From contig CAMVOG010000106.1 in the NCBI GenBank assembly GCA_947169005.1, forward strand, positions 1 to 7,818: 7,818 nt of DNA, in the 5' to 3' direction. Origin of the DNA: an uncultured Clostridia bacterium (GTDB taxonomy: Bacteria > Bacillota > Clostridia > Oscillospirales > Oscillospiraceae). Below are positions 5,621-7,818 of the stretch, one piece after another. The translations under genes were made by a program, and so were the position numbers. Below the pieces are notes generated by a model, which worked only from the letters and a program-made list of their open reading frames with translations, did not search any database and had not been told where the DNA came from. Each line of letters begins with the position of its first letter. The first letter of the stretch is position 1.

Positions 5621-5833
5621 ATGATGCCGCTAACGCTTGTCGACCCGGGCGAGGAGAACATCATTCTCAAGGTCGGCGGAAAGCCGGAGGTCAAAAAGCA
5701 TCTGGAGAATCTGGGCTTCGTGGCCGGGGGACGGGTCACCGTTCTCTCCGCCAACGATGGGAATCTGATCGTGAACGTCAAGGAAGCGCGGGTCGCCATC
5801 AGCAAGGAAATGGCGCAGAAGATCATGGTATGA
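5621..5833 (+). CDS. feoA: FeoA-family ferrous iron transport accessory protein (first copy)
   Basis: FeoA proteins are small cytoplasmic SH3-like proteins that assist or regulate the FeoB ferrous iron transporter. The 70-residue product has the family pattern: LTLVDPGEENIILKVGG at 4-20, HLENLGFVAGGRVTVLS at 27-43 with the conserved LGF-x-x-G turn, then a strand-rich end NLIVNVKEARVAISKEMAQ at 48-66. AAGGGGG at 5607-5613 is 7 nt before the ATG; a second ATG follows at once, so the start may be at 5624. It is the first gene after the feo promoter. It differs greatly from the second copy downstream, so the pair is not a recent duplication. Confidence 0.88.
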   Translation: MMPLTLVDPGEENIILKVGGKPEVKKHLENLGFVAGGRVTVLSANDGNLIVNVKEARVAISKEMAQKIMV

Positions 5834-5840
5834 GCTCCGC

Positions 5841-5857
5841 TCCCCCGCCGTGGGGGA
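5841..5857 (+). repeat. Short hairpin between the two feoA genes
   Basis: TCCCCC (5841-5846) pairs with GGGGGA (5852-5857) around a 5-nt loop just after the first feoA stop. No T-tract follows, so it is not a clear intrinsic terminator. It could protect the upstream mRNA segment or affect relative expression. It lies 13 nt before the AGGGGAG ribosome binding site of the second copy (5871-5877). Confidence 0.5.
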
Positions 5858-5883
5858 TAATTAAAGATAAAGGGGAGAAAAAG

Positions 5884-6105
5884 ATGAAAACATTGAGAGA
5901 AGCCGAAATCGGCAGCACCGTAAGGGTCGTGAAGCTGCACGGCGAGGGCGCCGTGAAGCGCCGCATCATGGACATGGGCATAACCAAGGGCGTCGAGGTC
6001 TATATCCGCAAGGTCGCGCCGCTGGGGGACCCCATTGAGGTCACCGTGCGCGGGTACGAGCTTTCCCTCCGCAAGGCGGACGCGGAAATGATCGAGATCC
6101 AGTAA
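5884..6105 (+). CDS. feoA: FeoA-family ferrous iron transport accessory protein (second copy)
   Basis: This 73-residue protein is the more canonical FeoA. It has TLREAEIGSTVRVVKLHGEG at 3-22, then the hallmark KRRIMDMGITKGVEVYIRK at 25-43, and APLGDPIEVTVRGYELSLRK at 45-64, matching the SH3-like core with the APLGDP loop typical of FeoA. AGGGGAG at 5871-5877 is 6 nt before the ATG. It follows the first feoA by 50 nt and precedes feoB by 98 nt on the same strand. Because it carries the classic R-x-M-D-M-G and APLGDP blocks, it is the likelier direct FeoB partner; the first copy may be regulatory. That split of roles is inference. Confidence 0.93.
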   Translation: MKTLREAEIGSTVRVVKLHGEGAVKRRIMDMGITKGVEVYIRKVAPLGDPIEVTVRGYELSLRKADAEMIEIQ

Positions 6106-6122
6106 GCAGAGGCAGAAACGCC

Positions 6123-6145
6123 GCGCGAAGAGCGCATTTTCTTTT
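6123..6145 (+). terminator. Weak intrinsic terminator or attenuator after the second feoA
   Basis: GCGC (6123-6126) pairs with GCGC (6132-6135) around a 5-nt loop and is followed by ATTTTCTTTT. The stem is only 4 bp, so termination would be partial at best. Its place between the second feoA and a possible feoB promoter suggests it could lower readthrough into feoB. Confidence 0.3.
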
Positions 6146-6172
6146 GTCAACAAATTAGCTTTTGCTAATTAT
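6144..6172 (+). promoter_or_regulatory. Possible internal promoter for feoB
   Basis: TTGTCA (6144-6149, 5 of 6 in the -35) is followed after 17 nt by AATTAT (6167-6172, 4 of 6 in the -10). The start would fall near 6179, about 25 nt before feoB. The -10 is weak, but the region is locally AT-rich and carries a repressor-like dyad in the spacer, which supports a regulatory role. Confidence 0.4.
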
Positions 6173-6183
6173 CTATTGCTAAT
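6153..6183. promoter_or_regulatory. Operator-like dyad 3 and adjacent half-site before feoB
   Basis: AATTAGC (6153-6159) and GCTAATT (6164-6170) are perfect inverted arms around TTTT, with a TTAG-N6-CTAA core (6155-6168), the same form as the dyads at the feoA promoter. A second TTGCTAAT (6176-6183) repeats the one at 6162-6169 and gives an imperfect neighbouring core, TTAT-N6-CTAA (6169-6182), directly abutting the first. The repeat of the motif at both feo control regions argues for one shared regulator. Confidence 0.6.
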
Positions 6184-6203
6184 CGGAAAGTGAGGAAAGA
6201 GTA

Positions 6204-7818
6204 ATGGATCTGCGTATTGCCCTGGCGGGCAACCCGAACAGCGGTAAGACCACGCTGTTCAACGCGCTGACCGGCTCCAACCAGTTCGTGGGCAACTGGC
6301 CCGGCGTCACGGTCGAGAAAAAAGAAGGCAAGCTGAAAAAGCATGAGGGCGTCACCATCACGGACCTGCCCGGCATCTACTCCCTCTCCCCCTACACGCT
6401 GGAAGAGGTCGTGGCCCGGAATTATCTGATTCAGGAGCGGCCTGACGCCATTCTGAATATCGTGGACGGCACTAACCTGGAGCGCAACCTTTATCTGACA
6501 ACCCAGCTCACGGAGCTGGGCATCCCCGTAGTCATCGCCATCAATATGATGGACGTGGTGAAGAAGAACGGCGACAAGATCAACACCGCTGAGCTCTCCC
6601 GGGAGCTGGGCGTAAAGATCGTGGAAATCTCCGCTCTGAAGGCCACGGGCATCATGGAGGCCGCCGAGGCGGCCATCGAGGCGGCGAAGAACACCAAGAC
6701 CGTCCCCATGCACACCTTCTCCGGCGTTGTGGAGCACGCCCTGGCTCACATTGAGGAGGGCGCGCTGGACTCCGTGCCCGAGGCGCAGAAGCGCTGGTAC
6801 GCCATCAAGCTCTTCGAGCGGGACGACAAGGTCATTGAGCAGCTGCAGCTCCCCAAGAGCGTGCTGGACCACATCGAGCAGGACATCAAGGCCGCCGAGG
6901 ACGAGCTGGACGACGACGCCGAGAGCATCATCACCAACGAGCGCTACGTATACATCGCCTCCCTGCTGAAGGGCAGCTACAAGAAAAAGCAGGCGGGGCA
7001 GCTCACCACCTCCGACAAGATCGATAAGATCGTCACCAACCGCTGGCTGGGCCTGCCCATCTTCGCGGTGGTCATGTTCCTCATTTACTATATCGCCATG
7101 GTCACGGTGGGCACCGCGGCCACCGACTGGGCCAACGACGGGCTCTTCGGGGACGGCTGGCACCTCTTCGGCATCGGCGGCGGCGCCTATGAGGAGGCCG
7201 CCGGAGAATATAGCGACGCCATGAACGCCCTCAGCGCCTACGGCTTCGAGATCGACACCGAGGACGAGGAATTCGACGAGGCCGCCGCTCTGGATGAGCT
7301 GCAGCGCTTCACCTCCGACGAGGCGACCGCGCAGGTCACCGTGGAGGACGAGGAGACCCTGGAGGAAAGCGAGCTGACCGTTTACTTCGACGCGGTCCCC
7401 GCGGACGCAGGGGACGACGTGAACGGCATGAGCTTTACGGACGCGGTGGACTACGCGGCGGAAAAGGGCTTTGAGGAGCCCGACCCCGCGGACTACGGCG
7501 TGTGGGTCCCCGGTATCCCGGTGCTGATCGAAAAGGGCCTTGACGCGCTGAACTGCGCCGACTGGCTCAAGGGCCTGGTGCTGGACGGCATCGTGGCCGG
7601 CGTGGGCGCGGTGCTGGGCTTCGTGCCCCAGATGCTGGTGCTCTTCCTGCTGCTGGCCTTCGTGGAGGCCTGCGGCTACATGGCCCGCGTGGCCTTCGTG
7701 CTGGACCGCATCTTCCGCCGCTTCGGCCTCTCCGGCAAGTCCTTTATCCCGATCCTGGTGGGCACGGGCTGCGGCATCCCCGGCATCATGGCCTCCCGTA
7801 CCATCGAGAACGAGCGCG
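6204..7818 (+). CDS. feoB: Ferrous iron transporter FeoB (3' end beyond window)
   Basis: FeoB is the membrane Fe2+ importer with an N-terminal GTPase. The first 538 codons are present and open to the window edge. The G-domain shows G1 GNPNSGKTT at 9-17, G2 around T36 in GVTVEKKEG, G3 DLPG at 54-57, G4 NMMD at 114-117 and G5-like SALKATG at 143-149. A helical GDI-like region follows (about 165-270). The first membrane segment is about 282-303. Residues about 304-450 form a long, very acidic loop, and membrane segments resume near 456. The first Gate region reads GFVPQMLVLFLLLAFVEACG at 472-491, and the conserved cysteine motif GTGCGIPGIMASRT is at 520-533 (C523). GAGG at 6192-6195 is 8 nt before the ATG. 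The second Gate domain and the C-terminus are not visible. Regulation is probably by metal-responsive dyads upstream of feoA and feoB. Confidence 0.97.
   Translation, partial: MDLRIALAGNPNSGKTTLFNALTGSNQFVGNWPGVTVEKKEGKLKKHEGVTITDLPGIYSLSPYTLEEVVARNYLIQERPDAILNIVDGTNLERNLYLTTQLTELGIPVVIAINMMDVVKKNGDKINTAELSRELGVKIVEISALKATGIMEAAEAAIEAAKNTKTVPMHTFSGVVEHALAHIEEGALDSVPEAQKRWYAIKLFERDDKVIEQLQLPKSVLDHIEQDIKAAEDELDDDAESIITNERYVYIASLLKGSYKKKQAGQLTTSDKIDKIVTNRWLGLPIFAVVMFLIYYIAMVTVGTAATDWANDGLFGDGWHLFGIGGGAYEEAAGEYSDAMNALSAYGFEIDTEDEEFDEAAALDELQRFTSDEATAQVTVEDEETLEESELTVYFDAVPADAGDDVNGMSFTDAVDYAAEKGFEEPDPADYGVWVPGIPVLIEKGLDALNCADWLKGLVLDGIVAGVGAVLGFVPQMLVLFLLLAFVEACGYMARVAFVLDRIFRRFGLSGKSFIPILVGTGCGIPGIMASRTIENER

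Noticed and set aside
6165..7163. 332-codon open frame on the minus strand opposite feoB
   Set aside because: FeoB motifs G1-G5 and the membrane segment are intact on the plus strand. The opposite frame is rich in V, G, L and H as expected for an antisense shadow and has no ribosome binding site of note.
7182..7496. The acidic FeoB stretch as a frameshift or sequencing artefact
   Set aside because: The frame is unbroken, codon use stays like the rest of feoB, and conserved FeoB blocks resume in the same frame afterwards.
1..7818. Mobile element, prophage, toxin-antitoxin or CRISPR
   Set aside because: No transposase, integrase, terminal repeats, target duplications or regularly spaced repeats were seen. 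All sizeable genes are housekeeping or iron transport.

Overview
The window looks like chromosome of a GC-rich Gram-positive anaerobe. The best guess is a gut Clostridia member of the Oscillospiraceae type (Oscillibacter/Flavonifractor-like). The guess rests on strong GGAGG-type ribosome binding sites, a sigma-A-type promoter, Clostridia-like versions of PyrH, Frr, UppS and NrnA, and a FeoA-FeoA-FeoB ferrous iron locus. It comes from gene content and protein character, not from a database match. No rRNA, tRNA, insertion sequence, phage gene or CRISPR array was seen.

Positions about 1-5310 (minus strand) hold one tightly packed housekeeping operon. In transcription order it is pyrH (UMP kinase), frr (ribosome recycling factor), uppS (undecaprenyl diphosphate synthase), rbfA (30S maturation), nrnA (DHH nanoRNase/pAp phosphatase), truB (tRNA pseudouridine-55 synthase), ribF (FMN/FAD synthesis) and a 26-codon ORF for a one-pass membrane peptide. 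Gaps are 23 nt or less, and four junctions overlap by 1, 4, 4 and 20 nt. The first three genes and the next four belong to two operons that are usually separate in Firmicutes (rpsB-tsf-pyrH-frr-uppS-cdsA... and nusA-infB-rbfA-nrnA-truB-ribF). Here they are joined at uppS/rbfA. A perfect 14-bp inverted repeat lies inside the start of uppS.

Positions 5311-5620 are an AT-richer divergent intergenic region with a candidate minus-strand promoter for pyrH and a near-consensus plus-strand promoter (TTGACA-17-TATGAT) for the iron genes.

Positions 5621-7818 (plus strand) hold two tandem small FeoA proteins and the first 538 codons of FeoB, which runs off the right edge. The feo promoter carries two dyads of the form TTAG-N6-(C/A)TAA, 21 bp apart. 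The same motif recurs just before feoB next to a possible internal promoter and weak terminator. This suggests control by an iron- or manganese-sensing DtxR/MntR-family repressor with a separate input for feoB. FeoB carries an unusually long, extremely acidic predicted extracytoplasmic insert between its first membrane segment and the first Gate region.

The iron locus is the most interesting part: a repeated operator motif, paired FeoA proteins and an acidic loop on the outer face of the transporter. Nothing here amounts to a clearly new multi-gene system.
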